Assembly: GCA_009786715.1 (NCBI GenBank)
Contig: WQRN01000020.1
Location: 1-22,813, forward strand
Source of the DNA: Treponema sp.
Lineage (GTDB): Bacteria; Spirochaetota; Spirochaetia; Treponematales; Breznakiellaceae
Direction: 5' to 3'
DNA: 22,813 nt
The notes beneath the pieces are model-generated. The model worked only from the letters and a program-made list of their open reading frames with translations. It was not told the DNA's origin and ran no database searches. Both the position numbers and the translations under genes were made by a program. Shown here one piece after another: positions 6,075-14,076 of this stretch; within the stretch, counting starts at the first letter, position 1; the number at the start of each line of letters is the position of its first letter.

Positions 6075-6965
6075 TTATACGCCGATAAAATAATTTAACA
6101 AGACTTGCAGTTCGTCTTTGTTTAACACGGCGGTTTTTATATCAACATTGGCTTCGCTTTGAACCGGCGGATTTGCAAGGAGAAGCGCCGCAATCATCAT
6201 GCCGGGATCTTTTGAAACAAAGCCGCCTGCAAGGCTGAGAACCGCGGCAATACCGCGCGCCTGAGACGCGTTTTCAAATTGAAGCCTGATCACAGCTTCG
6301 AATTTATCCCCGGTTTGAAAAAGATTAAAAAAGAGCTTTTGAACAGGGAACCTTACAGGGATTCCGGCTTCACTTAAAATTTTAACCAGCGCGGGCGCGG
6401 GGTTATCTATCCAGCAGGAAAGAGGCGCTCTCCTTCGAAAATCGTTAAATCCCTGCGGAATTTCGATTCCGGGCAAAGCGGCAACGGGCTCCGCCGGCGT
6501 TTTATTCAGCGTTGAAACGGCGAATGCCTGTTTGTTATTCAAAGCCAGCGATAAACTGTTGGACTTTGAATACCAATATGTATAGCCTTCAGCCGCTGTT
6601 ATTTTTTCCCAGCTTTTATTTGAGTTCAGGGCAGTTCCCGCGTTGGAAGCGGGGTACCTTCCCCACGCGGTAAGCTGAAACCGGCGCCCCGATTTTGCGG
6701 GAAACACGGCGGCAGCGACAAAATCTGTCATATCAAGCATCTGCCTTGTCTGCCTGTCTTTTAATTCATCGATCGGCAGAATTTCGATAATAGAACGCGC
6801 TTCTTTCGCGTGGGCAAAAAGATAAACGCCGGCGCCGCTGTCAAGAGGAGCGTACGCGGCGTCATCACGTAACACGCCTGTAACGCCGGGCATAGACTGA
6901 CATGACGCGCAAATAATTATTAACAGTAAAAAAGGCGTTAAGCTTTTACGATTTTTACTTGCCAT
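6075..6965 (-). CDS. Putative lipoprotein overlapping the end of ileS
   Basis: This 296-residue protein has a short basic N-terminus, a hydrophobic stretch and lipobox CASC (Cys22). The remainder is soluble, with AVFPAKSGRRFQLTAWGRYP and a long C-terminal hydrophobic-helix region. I recognise no catalytic motif. The frame is open to 7013, but the ATG at 6965 is clearly preferred. It is preceded by AGGAGAAG inside ileS and begins directly with a signal peptide. It overlaps the last 28 bases of ileS, implying translational coupling. Function unknown. Confidence 0.82.
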   Translation of the reverse strand: MASKNRKSLTPFLLLIIICASCQSMPGVTGVLRDDAAYAPLDSGAGVYLFAHAKEARSIIEILPIDELKDRQTRQMLDMTDFVAAAVFPAKSGRRFQLTAWGRYPASNAGTALNSNKSWEKITAAEGYTYWYSKSNSLSLALNNKQAFAVSTLNKTPAEPVAALPGIEIPQGFNDFRRRAPLSCWIDNPAPALVKILSEAGIPVRFPVQKLFFNLFQTGDKFEAVIRLQFENASQARGIAAVLSLAGGFVSKDPGMMIAALLLANPPVQSEANVDIKTAVLNKDELQVLLNYFIGV

Positions 6966-9900
6966 GATTCTTCTCCTGATTCGATCTTTACTTGTCCTTC
7001 CGTTTCGATCCATTCGGTTTTAACAGCAAGGGTTTCTTCGGCTGCTATGACGTTAAATCGTTCCCATGCGTCTTTAAGCGAACCGCTGCCGAAAATGCAA
7101 AGCTCTATGCGGTCGGTAACAGCAAGTCCTGTCTCTTTGCGCATATTTTGAATACCGCGGATTAAATCTCGTATGTCGCCTTCCATGCTAAGTTCGCGCG
7201 TTATTTCCGTGTCAAGGCCGATGGTAAGAGTGCCTTCGTTAAGAACGCGAAGATTCGCTTTTTCATTGCGGCGTATATCTAATTTTTCGGCTGTTATTTC
7301 CACCATGCGGATGCCGCCTGCTTCGGCGGGAACATCAATACTTAAGGACGCGCCTTCAATTACGCTTTGAATCTCCGCGTGGCTTAAGGCTTCAATTTTC
7401 GCGGCGGCGGCTTTCATATCCTTGCCGAGTTCTTTTCCAAGCACGCGGAAGTTCGCTTTTACTTCGTATTCAACAAGGTCTTCTTCGTTATCCAGAAAGA
7501 TTATCTCTTTTACGTTTAGCTCTTCGCGGATAATATCCGCCATTTCGATAAGAGATTTTTTTTCATCCTGATTGCGCGTAACTATTTCCGCTTTGTTCAG
7601 AGGCTGCCTCATTTTTATATTATACTGGGAACGAAGCGATCTGCCGATTGAAACAGCGGACATAACGGATGCCATGCGCATCTCAAGAGGTTTATCGCGG
7701 CGTTTTTCGTTCACCGCGGGGAAATCCGCAAGGTGCACAGATTCGCGATCTGTTTCCAGCCGGAGATTCTGCCAGATTGCGTCTGTTGTAAACGGCATAA
7801 ACGGAGAAGCGATTGTTATCAGCGTTTTTAGAGCTTCATAAAGGGTGCCGTACGCTTCAAGTTTATCGTTATCATTCTCCGAACGCCAAAAACGCCTTCG
7901 TGAGCGGCGGATATACCAGTTATTAAGAAGGTCTATAAATCTTAAGATTGGATCAACCGCGCGGCTGAGATCGTATGCGTCAAGCGCGCCGCCTACTTTT
8001 TCTACAAGAGTCTGCGTTTCTGAAAGTATCCATTGGTCAAGCGGATTAACAGGGTTATCGACTGCGCCATGGGGAGTTACCTTATCGATATTCGCATAGG
8101 TAATAAAAAAACTGTACGCGTTCCACAGCGGGATGATTATACTCTTCATTACATCGCGCACGCCGTCGTCGCTGTAACGAAGGTCGTCGGCTTTTACAAC
8201 GGCGGAATGAACAAGGAAGAGGCGAAGCGCGTCCGCGCCGAACATATTGATAACTTCGTTTGGATCTGTGTAATTGCGAAGGCTCTTGCTCATTTTCTTG
8301 CCGTCTTCCGCGAGCACTAATCCGCTGACTACGCAGTTTTTATAAGCTGGTTTTTTAAAGAGCGCCGCGGCAAGGACTGTGAGGGTGTAAAACCATCCGC
8401 GGGTTTGATCCAATCCCTCGCTTATGAAATCCGACGGAAAATGATTGTCGAAAAATTCCTTGTTTTCAAAAGGATAATGATTCTGCGCGTACGGCATTGC
8501 GCCGGATTCAAACCAGCAGTCGAGGACTTCGGGTATGCGCTTCATTGTATTGCCGCAGCTGCACGGAATTGTAATATTATCGACAAAATGCTTGTGAATA
8601 TCCTCGGGATAAACGCCGGAGAGCTGTTTTAGCTCTTCCCTGCTTCCTACGCAGATTGTTTTGCCGCACGAAGGTTTACCGCCTGAATCTTCGCATCTCC
8701 AGATTGGAAGCGGGTTCCCCCAAAAACGGCTCCGGCTGATTGCCCAATCGCGCGCGCCTTCCAGCCATTTGCCGAAACGCCCTTCTTTAATATGTTCGGG
8801 AACCCAGTAGATTTGTTTGTTTGCGTCTAACATATCCTGCTTTATTTTTTCCACGCTTACAAACCATGAGCCGACGGCGCGGTAAATGAGCGGACTTGAA
8901 CATCTCCAGCAGTGCGGATACGAGTGAAGAATTTGATCGCGTTTTACAAGCTTCCCCTCTGCTTTTAATTTTTCTATGATTGCCTTATCAGCGTCTTTTA
9001 CAAAGATCCCCGCGAAATCTGTTACTTCGCCTGTAAATTTACACTCCGCGTCCACAGGGCAGATAACAGGAATGCCTGTCCCCTTGAGTACGCGCGCGTC
9101 GTCTTCGCCGAAACCGGGAGCGGTATGAACAATGCCTGTGCCGTCTTCTGTTGTGACAAAATCGCCGAGAAATACGCGGAATGCGTTGGGAGCATCCTTA
9201 AAATAAGGCAGAAGCGGCTCATATTGAAGCCCCGATAACTCTGCGCCTTTTTTACTCCATATAATTTTATATTCGTCTTCCTTTTTGTAATACGCCTGCA
9301 ACCTCGCCTGAGCGAGAATGTAATTGTCTTTTGACGATTGATCTTCTATTAATACATAGTCGATGTCAGCGCCCATTGTAAGCGCGAGATTCGAAGGCAG
9401 CGTCCAGGGCGTTGTTGTCCATGCGAGCAAGTATGTGTTACTCTGAGGGACGCTTTTATCAGTTACTTTAAAGCGAATTGTTATCGCAGGATCATGAACG
9501 TCCTTGTAACCGCCGAGGTTGAGTTCATGATTGGAAAGCACTGTGGCGCAGCGGGGGCAGTAAGGCAGGATATAATGACCTTCATAAAGGAGACCCTTGT
9601 CCCAGAGAGACTTCATTACCCACCATATTGTTTCCATATACTCGGGTTCCATTGTTTTATAATCATGGTCAAAATCAACCCACCTGCCGAGGCGGGTGAT
9701 GGTTTGGCGCCATTCCTTTACATAACGCAGAACGGAAGCGCGGCAGGCTTCGTTGAAATTGGCAATACCGTAATTTTCGATATCGGTTTTTGATTTGAGT
9801 TTTAATTCCTTTTCGATAAGATTTTCTACAGGAAGGCCATGGCAGTCCCACCCGAAACGGCGCTCGACTTTCTTGCCTTTCATCGCCTGATAACGCGGAA

Positions 9901-10111
9901 TTATGTCCTTGATTGTGCTTGGAACAAAATGACCAAAATGCGGAAGACCGGTGGCAAATGGAGGACCGTCATAAAAAACAAACTCCTCAGCATTCTTCGC
10001 GTCTTTTCGCTGTTCAAGAGATTTTTCGAAAATATGGTTTTGTTCCCAGAATTTAAGGACTTCTTCCTCAAGTTTCGGGAAATTTACCTTCGCGTCAACA
10101 GGTTTATACAT
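6938..10111 (-). CDS. ileS: Isoleucyl-tRNA synthetase, long eukaryote-like type
   Basis: Charges tRNA-Ile with isoleucine in the cytoplasm. The protein is 1057 residues. The class I HIGH motif is HFGH (58-61, within GLPHFGH), the editing domain shows WTTTPWTLPSN (about 231-241), and KMSKS is at 606-610 followed by LRNYTDP. Cys pairs at HCWRC and in the 473-519 region may bind zinc. The length and the KMSKSLRNY context match the type 2 (eukaryote-like) IleRS, which is generally insensitive to mupirocin, rather than the roughly 930-residue type 1. The frame is open to 10183, but the ATG at 10111 has AGGAG (10118-10122) six bases upstream and starts MYKPVD, so the 24 extra residues are rejected. 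It heads the lipoprotein/FmdB/zinc-ribbon unit. The 103-base upstream gap shows no T-box and no clear promoter. Confidence 0.97.
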   Translation of the reverse strand: MYKPVDAKVNFPKLEEEVLKFWEQNHIFEKSLEQRKDAKNAEEFVFYDGPPFATGLPHFGHFVPSTIKDIIPRYQAMKGKKVERRFGWDCHGLPVENLIEKELKLKSKTDIENYGIANFNEACRASVLRYVKEWRQTITRLGRWVDFDHDYKTMEPEYMETIWWVMKSLWDKGLLYEGHYILPYCPRCATVLSNHELNLGGYKDVHDPAITIRFKVTDKSVPQSNTYLLAWTTTPWTLPSNLALTMGADIDYVLIEDQSSKDNYILAQARLQAYYKKEDEYKIIWSKKGAELSGLQYEPLLPYFKDAPNAFRVFLGDFVTTEDGTGIVHTAPGFGEDDARVLKGTGIPVICPVDAECKFTGEVTDFAGIFVKDADKAIIEKLKAEGKLVKRDQILHSYPHCWRCSSPLIYRAVGSWFVSVEKIKQDMLDANKQIYWVPEHIKEGRFGKWLEGARDWAISRSRFWGNPLPIWRCEDSGGKPSCGKTICVGSREELKQLSGVYPEDIHKHFVDNITIPCSCGNTMKRIPEVLDCWFESGAMPYAQNHYPFENKEFFDNHFPSDFISEGLDQTRGWFYTLTVLAAALFKKPAYKNCVVSGLVLAEDGKKMSKSLRNYTDPNEVINMFGADALRLFLVHSAVVKADDLRYSDDGVRDVMKSIIIPLWNAYSFFITYANIDKVTPHGAVDNPVNPLDQWILSETQTLVEKVGGALDAYDLSRAVDPILRFIDLLNNWYIRRSRRRFWRSENDNDKLEAYGTLYEALKTLITIASPFMPFTTDAIWQNLRLETDRESVHLADFPAVNEKRRDKPLEMRMASVMSAVSIGRSLRSQYNIKMRQPLNKAEIVTRNQDEKKSLIEMADIIREELNVKEIIFLDNEEDLVEYEVKANFRVLGKELGKDMKAAAAKIEALSHAEIQSVIEGASLSIDVPAEAGGIRMVEITAEKLDIRRNEKANLRVLNEGTLTIGLDTEITRELSMEGDIRDLIRGIQNMRKETGLAVTDRIELCIFGSGSLKDAWERFNVIAAEETLAVKTEWIETEGQVKIESGEESWQVKIVKA

Positions 10112-10214
10112 ATACCGCTCCTGTGAAAAAATATGCCATAAAAATGATTTTTTTTCCACAGTGCGAAAGCGGGTTTTAATCACATACTGCCGTAATCGTG
10201 ATTTGTAATAAACT

Positions 10215-10640
10215 CTAGTTTATCGGAATTGTATACACTCTCAGCGTAATTTTTTTGCCTGAATATTTTACGGCATTCTGCACGGCGTATTCAATTCCGC
10301 CGCAGCAGGGAACATCCATTCTAGCCGCTATTACAGATTTAATATCGTTCATTGAGATAATTTCAGCCAGTTTCTCCGTATAATCAACATTGTCAAGTTT
10401 CGGGCAGCCGATGATTGTTATCCTTCCCTTCATGTACTGCTGATGGAAAGCTCCGCAGGCATACGCGGCGCAGTCAGCAGCGATTAGAAGATTCGCTTCG
10501 TTGAAATACGGGGCATTTACAGGCACATGCTTAATCTTCACAGGCCATTGGCGAAAATCCGTATTTTGCATTTCGGCTTCATCGTATAAACTGCATTCCT
10601 CACATTTTTTATTATCAACATTATTAAATTCTCTTTCCAT
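10215..10640 (-). CDS. Small Cys-rich protein, C-terminal domain of a ferredoxin-like family without the ferredoxin part
   Basis: A 141-residue protein. The block WPVKIKHVPVNAPYF, then LLIAADCAAYACGAFH, GCPKLD and VPCCGG matches, from memory, the C-terminal domain of longer iron-sulphur proteins found in anaerobes. In those, two 4Fe-4S ferredoxin motifs come first. Here only a CEEC pair (13-16) precedes the block, so the cluster-binding part is missing or rudimentary. Remaining Cys at 57, 62, 79, 112 and 113 could bind a metal or cluster. The promoter at 10647-10675 predicts a transcript starting at or within a base of this ATG, and no ribosome site is visible. Role unknown, possibly redox or metal sensing. 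Confidence 0.75.
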   Translation of the reverse strand: MEREFNNVDNKKCEECSLYDEAEMQNTDFRQWPVKIKHVPVNAPYFNEANLLIAADCAAYACGAFHQQYMKGRITIIGCPKLDNVDYTEKLAEIISMNDIKSVIAARMDVPCCGGIEYAVQNAVKYSGKKITLRVYTIPIN

Positions 10641-10646
10641 TCATAT

Positions 10647-10675
10647 ATTATAACATAAACAAAACGCGGAGGCAA
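10647..10675 (-). promoter_or_regulatory. Strong promoter predicted to give a leaderless transcript
   Basis: TTGCCT (10670-10675), a spacer of exactly 17 bases and a perfect TATAAT (10647-10652), preceded by TGT to make an extended -10. A start seven bases on falls at the ATG (10640). There is no room for a Shine-Dalgarno sequence. Confidence 0.75.
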
Positions 10676-10706
10676 GTAAAATTTTGTTAGGTGTAATTAT
10701 ACGGTT

Positions 10707-11201
10707 TTAGTTATTAACTCTCTTTCCGTCCTGCCATGTAATTGTCTGTCCTTTGTTTGACATTGCGTATGTTACAATATGCGTTTTTAAGGACGCTAAC
10801 ATACTTTGTTTTCCATTGTAAATATTTACATGATTTTGGCTGATAATCATGGTATATTCTTTGCCGTTTTCAAACTTGTATTTAAAAGGCACCTGATTAT
10901 AGGTGGTATAACCCATATTGTAAGATCCTGTTGTTCCATCCAAAACAAATACGGTATCTCCGCCGGGAATCCTAAGCTGAATAAAACCGCCGATACGGCT
11001 CTTCCATTCAATACCGATGCCGTTGTATTCAATAATATTTACGCCGGCATAATGAATAAGAGCTGTCTGCTCGTCAGGTAACGAATCATTAAAGTCATAT
11101 AGATATCTATTGTTTGAAGATGATGAAGAAGACGATGGCGTTGTTTCACAGGAAGAAAAAAGAAGAAGAAGGATAACTGCCGGAATAATGTATTTATTCA
11201 T
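10707..11201 (-). CDS. Small putative lipoprotein with a Ser-rich linker
   Basis: A 164-residue protein with signal segment and lipobox FSSC (Cys18), then TTP and seven consecutive Ser (23-29) as a tether. A compact beta-rich domain follows (GGFIQLRIPGG, VFVLDGTTGSYNMGY, KYKFENGKEYTMIIS). No known family is recognised. The ATG at 11201 has AAGGAG (11208-11213) six bases upstream. An upstream ATG at 11234 lies inside the promoter region and lacks such support. It is a single-gene unit with its own promoter just after the nucleoside operon. Confidence 0.78.
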   Translation of the reverse strand: MNKYIIPAVILLLLFSSCETTPSSSSSSSNNRYLYDFNDSLPDEQTALIHYAGVNIIEYNGIGIEWKSRIGGFIQLRIPGGDTVFVLDGTTGSYNMGYTTYNQVPFKYKFENGKEYTMIISQNHVNIYNGKQSMLASLKTHIVTYAMSNKGQTITWQDGKRVNN

Positions 11202-11231
11202 AAAATACTCCTTAAATACGCTAATAAATAA

Positions 11232-11260
11232 CATATAACACAGTTATAAATATCTGTCAA
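11232..11260 (-). promoter_or_regulatory. Promoter of the Ser-rich lipoprotein
   Basis: TTGACA (11255-11260), a 17-base spacer and TATATG (11232-11237, four of six). It lies in the short gap after the udp stop, separating this gene from the operon upstream. Confidence 0.5.
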
Positions 11261-11263
11261 TTG

Positions 11264-12022
11264 TTAGGCGCATTTTTCTTCTTCAATCAGTATCCGCACA
11301 GCTTCCAACGCAGTTTTAATGGCGGCTTCTGTATCATGGCAGTGGGGATTACTCATGCCGGCTTTTTCGCGTTCCTGATTCCACACAACATTCAGAACAC
11401 ATCCCGCGCGCGCTCCCAAAATCTGGCTGACGATGTAGAGAGCCGCGCTTTCCATTTCGGAAGCAAGACAGCCCGCTTTTTTCCAGGCGTCCCATTTATT
11501 TAGAAGATCGAAACCAGAAGGCATGCGATCGGGGCTGTGCTGTCCGTAAAATGAGTCTTTGCATTGCACAATACCAGTATGCGATTTTAAATTGAGTTTT
11601 TTCGCGGCGCAGACAAGGGCGTTTGTAATATCGATGTTTGCGACAGCGGGAAATTCAACCGGCACATATTCGCGCGTTGTTCCCTCCTGGCGGATTGCGC
11701 CTGAAGCGATAACAATGTCGCCGCCGGTGACAGAAAGCGCCATGCCGCCGCAGGTGCCTACGCGGATAAAATTTTTAACGCCCGTTTTAAAAAGTTCTTC
11801 CACCGCGATCGCGGTTGAAGGGCCGCCCATTCCGGTGGAAATTACCATTACCTTATTACCTGCGATTTCACCTAACCATGTTGTATATTCACGGTTTTGG
11901 CATAAAAATTCGGGTTTCTCCATAAAAGCGGCTATTTTTTCCACTCTTCCGGGATCTCCGGGAAGGATCGCATAACGCGCTCCGTGAGTATCATCAAAAC
12001 CGAGGTGATATTGTTTTTCCAT
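11264..12022 (-). CDS. udp: Uridine-phosphorylase-like nucleoside phosphorylase
   Basis: Cleaves a nucleoside with phosphate to base plus ribose-1-phosphate in the cytoplasm. NP-I family motifs are clear in this 252-residue protein: phosphate-binding GDPGR (22-26), NREYTTW (43-49) supplying the partner-subunit Arg, RVGTCGG (87-93) and the ribose-binding EMES (189-192). The layout follows E. coli Udp closely, including STGMGGPSTAIAVEEL. The uracil-binding loop (FYGQHSPDR) keeps a Gln and an Arg but is rearranged, so strict uridine specificity is less certain. AGGAGA lies at 12028-12033. It is the last gene after the BMP transporter genes, 12 bases behind the second permease, so it probably cleaves nucleosides imported by that transporter. 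Confidence 0.88.
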   Translation of the reverse strand: MEKQYHLGFDDTHGARYAILPGDPGRVEKIAAFMEKPEFLCQNREYTTWLGEIAGNKVMVISTGMGGPSTAIAVEELFKTGVKNFIRVGTCGGMALSVTGGDIVIASGAIRQEGTTREYVPVEFPAVANIDITNALVCAAKKLNLKSHTGIVQCKDSFYGQHSPDRMPSGFDLLNKWDAWKKAGCLASEMESAALYIVSQILGARAGCVLNVVWNQEREKAGMSNPHCHDTEAAIKTALEAVRILIEEEKCA

Positions 12023-12034
12023 ACGCTTCTCCTA

Positions 12035-12988
12035 TTAACGCCGTCCCTTATCAAAAGGTATGCCCGCTGATTGCGGCGCCTGTGATTTTTTAGAACTGAA
12101 AGCAAGAACAATCAATGTGGCGATATATGGTATCATTTTATAAATATAACTTGGAATGTGAATAGCTTTCATAAAATCAATACCGGAATAAGAAGAGGAA
12201 ATTGCCTTCATAAGACCAAAAAAGAATGCGGCAGCCAGAATACGTCCCGGCTTCCATTGTCCGAAAATCAGAACCGCCAGCGCAAGAAAGCCGTAGCCTG
12301 AAACATCTGGGTTAAATTCGATTGACGTCGGAATTACAAAAACAAGCCCTCCAAGACCCGCAAGAGCGCCTGAAACCATTACGCCGATATATCTCATAAC
12401 ATATACATTGATTCCGGCGGAATCAGCGGCCTGCGGATGCTCGCCGCAGGAGCGAAGACGAAGACCGAAACGCGTTTTATAAAGAAAGAAAGCAGAAAGC
12501 GCGAGAATTAAAAAGCCTATATAGGTTGTGATATATGTATTTCTAAAAAACAAATTTCCGATAAAAGGAATATCACCGAAGAGCGGAACTTTTTCGATTC
12601 TAAATTGATTTATAAAGGGTATTTGCTGCACTGTGCGTATCATTCTCGCGATATAGACAGCAAGGGCGGGAGCGAGCATATTGATTGCCGTTCCGCTTAT
12701 AATCTGGTTTGCCTTCAGGTTAATAGACGCGTACGCGTGAAGAAGCGAGACGAGGATGCCGGCTATAATTGAAACAAACGCCGCAAGTAAAAGCACAATC
12801 TGGCCGGAAAGGAACTGCTGTACTGTGTTGATAAATAAAATCCCGGTAAACGCGCCGATGATCATTGTTCCTTCAAGAGCGATATTGATAACTCCGGAAC
12901 GCTCAGAGAACATTCCGCCGAGCGCGACTACTAAAAGCGGTATTGAAAAGAACATTGTCTGCTGAACGAGGAAATACAGTATGTTCAT
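12035..12988 (-). CDS. Nucleoside-type ABC transporter permease (second of two)
   Basis: A 317-residue membrane protein of the branched-chain-amino-acid/simple-sugar permease superfamily, with about eight hydrophobic segments. The early GGMFSERSGVINIALEG and the late SCGEHPQAADSAGINV are hallmark motifs of the BMP-partnered nucleoside permeases (NupQ/YufQ and Pnr type). It pairs with the other permease to form the channel. The start overlaps the upstream stop by four bases (ATGA), with AGGAGAGG just before, so synthesis is coupled. Confidence 0.87.
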   Translation of the reverse strand: MNILYFLVQQTMFFSIPLLVVALGGMFSERSGVINIALEGTMIIGAFTGILFINTVQQFLSGQIVLLLAAFVSIIAGILVSLLHAYASINLKANQIISGTAINMLAPALAVYIARMIRTVQQIPFINQFRIEKVPLFGDIPFIGNLFFRNTYITTYIGFLILALSAFFLYKTRFGLRLRSCGEHPQAADSAGINVYVMRYIGVMVSGALAGLGGLVFVIPTSIEFNPDVSGYGFLALAVLIFGQWKPGRILAAAFFFGLMKAISSSYSGIDFMKAIHIPSYIYKMIPYIATLIVLAFSSKKSQAPQSAGIPFDKGRR

Positions 12989-14076
12989 GTATCGCCTCTC
13001 CTGCGCTTTCTAATAGAACTTAAAAAGCCCTTTACAAGCAGAGCGAAAGCGCTGAAATAAATGATTACGGCGATTATTATTTCGATAATCTGCGGAGCAA
13101 AATTGTATAACTGCATATTGAATCCGCCGACATTGAGGTACGCTATTAACAAGCCGGAAAAAATAATTCCAATTGGGTTATTAAGCCCTAAAAGCGCAAC
13201 GGGGATTCCGTTAAAACCTTCCTGCGCAAGCGCGTCAACAACCGTGATGCCTCTTCCCGCTCCCGCAAGATACAACAGCGCGCCGCCGAGACCTGCAAGA
13301 GCGCCTGCGATGATCATTGATAAAATGATGCTGCGTTTTTCATTAATTCCGGCGTAGCGCGCGGCATCGCGGTTAAACCCGCATGCTTTTAGCTCATAAC
13401 CAAACGCGGTTCTCTCCAGAATTATAAACATTAAAACGGCGAACAGTATCGCTATAAAAATGCCTGAGTTTGCGCTTGACACAATGAAACCGTCTTTAAA
13501 AACATGATCCATTCCCATTTTTGGAAGATTGGCGCTGTCCAGCACGCGCATACTCTGATTTCTTAAAACGTCATACATTGTTTTTGTTATGAGAAAATTT
13601 ACAAGATATGTGCCGATATAATTTGTCATTATGCATGATATAACTTCATTTACGTTGAACAGCGCTTTAAAGATTCCGGGAATCGCTCCCCAAACGGCGC
13701 CCGCAAGCATCGCCGCCGTTAACGCGGCAATCCAATGCAAATGCCCCGGAAGGAAATTGCACTTAACGCCGACAAGAACCGCCGCGTAAGCGCCCACTAT
13801 AAACTGTCCCGCGGCTCCGATATTAAACAAGCCTGTCCTTGCGGAAAATCCTACAGAAAGCCCCGTCATGATAATCGGAGTCGCAAAATACAAGACCTGC
13901 CCTATATTGTTCATGTTGGAAAAGCCGCCTGAAAGAATCGCGCCGAAACCATAAACCGCCTGAGAAGCGTTAGTTGCAATCAATATAATTAATCCGGCTA
14001 AAAGCCCGACAAAAATGGCGGCAGCAGATGAAAGCGCGTCGAACAATGATTCAGAGTTCAGCAGTTTTATTTTCAT
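12985..14076 (-). CDS. Nucleoside-type ABC transporter permease (first of two)
   Basis: A 363-residue integral membrane protein. It has GLSVGFSARTGLFNIGAAGQF early and LKACGFNRDAARYAGIN late, the paired signatures of the larger permease (NupP/YufP type) of BMP-family nucleoside importers. The N-terminus is a hydrophobic helix after a short polar stretch, and the C-terminus ends in a basic tail (SIRKRRRGDT). It overlaps the ATPase gene and the next permease by four bases each, which fixes both ends. Confidence 0.87.
   Translation of the reverse strand: MKIKLLNSESLFDALSSAAAIFVGLLAGLIILIATNASQAVYGFGAILSGGFSNMNNIGQVLYFATPIIMTGLSVGFSARTGLFNIGAAGQFIVGAYAAVLVGVKCNFLPGHLHWIAALTAAMLAGAVWGAIPGIFKALFNVNEVISCIMTNYIGTYLVNFLITKTMYDVLRNQSMRVLDSANLPKMGMDHVFKDGFIVSSANSGIFIAILFAVLMFIILERTAFGYELKACGFNRDAARYAGINEKRSIILSMIIAGALAGLGGALLYLAGAGRGITVVDALAQEGFNGIPVALLGLNNPIGIIFSGLLIAYLNVGGFNMQLYNFAPQIIEIIIAVIIYFSAFALLVKGFLSSIRKRRRGDT

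Noticed and set aside
10112..10183. N-terminal extension of IleRS
   Set aside because: The ATG at 10111 has a good AGGAG and matches the family start. The added 24 residues are basic and unlike IleRS.
10112..10214. T-box or other amino-acid leader upstream of ileS
   Set aside because: The gap is only 103 bases. It has a 6-bp inverted repeat (10178-10183 with 10198-10203) but no T-box sequence, anti-terminator or T run.
11100..11135. Short repeat in the small lipoprotein gene
   Set aside because: This is simply the Ser-rich linker coded by repeated Ser codons.
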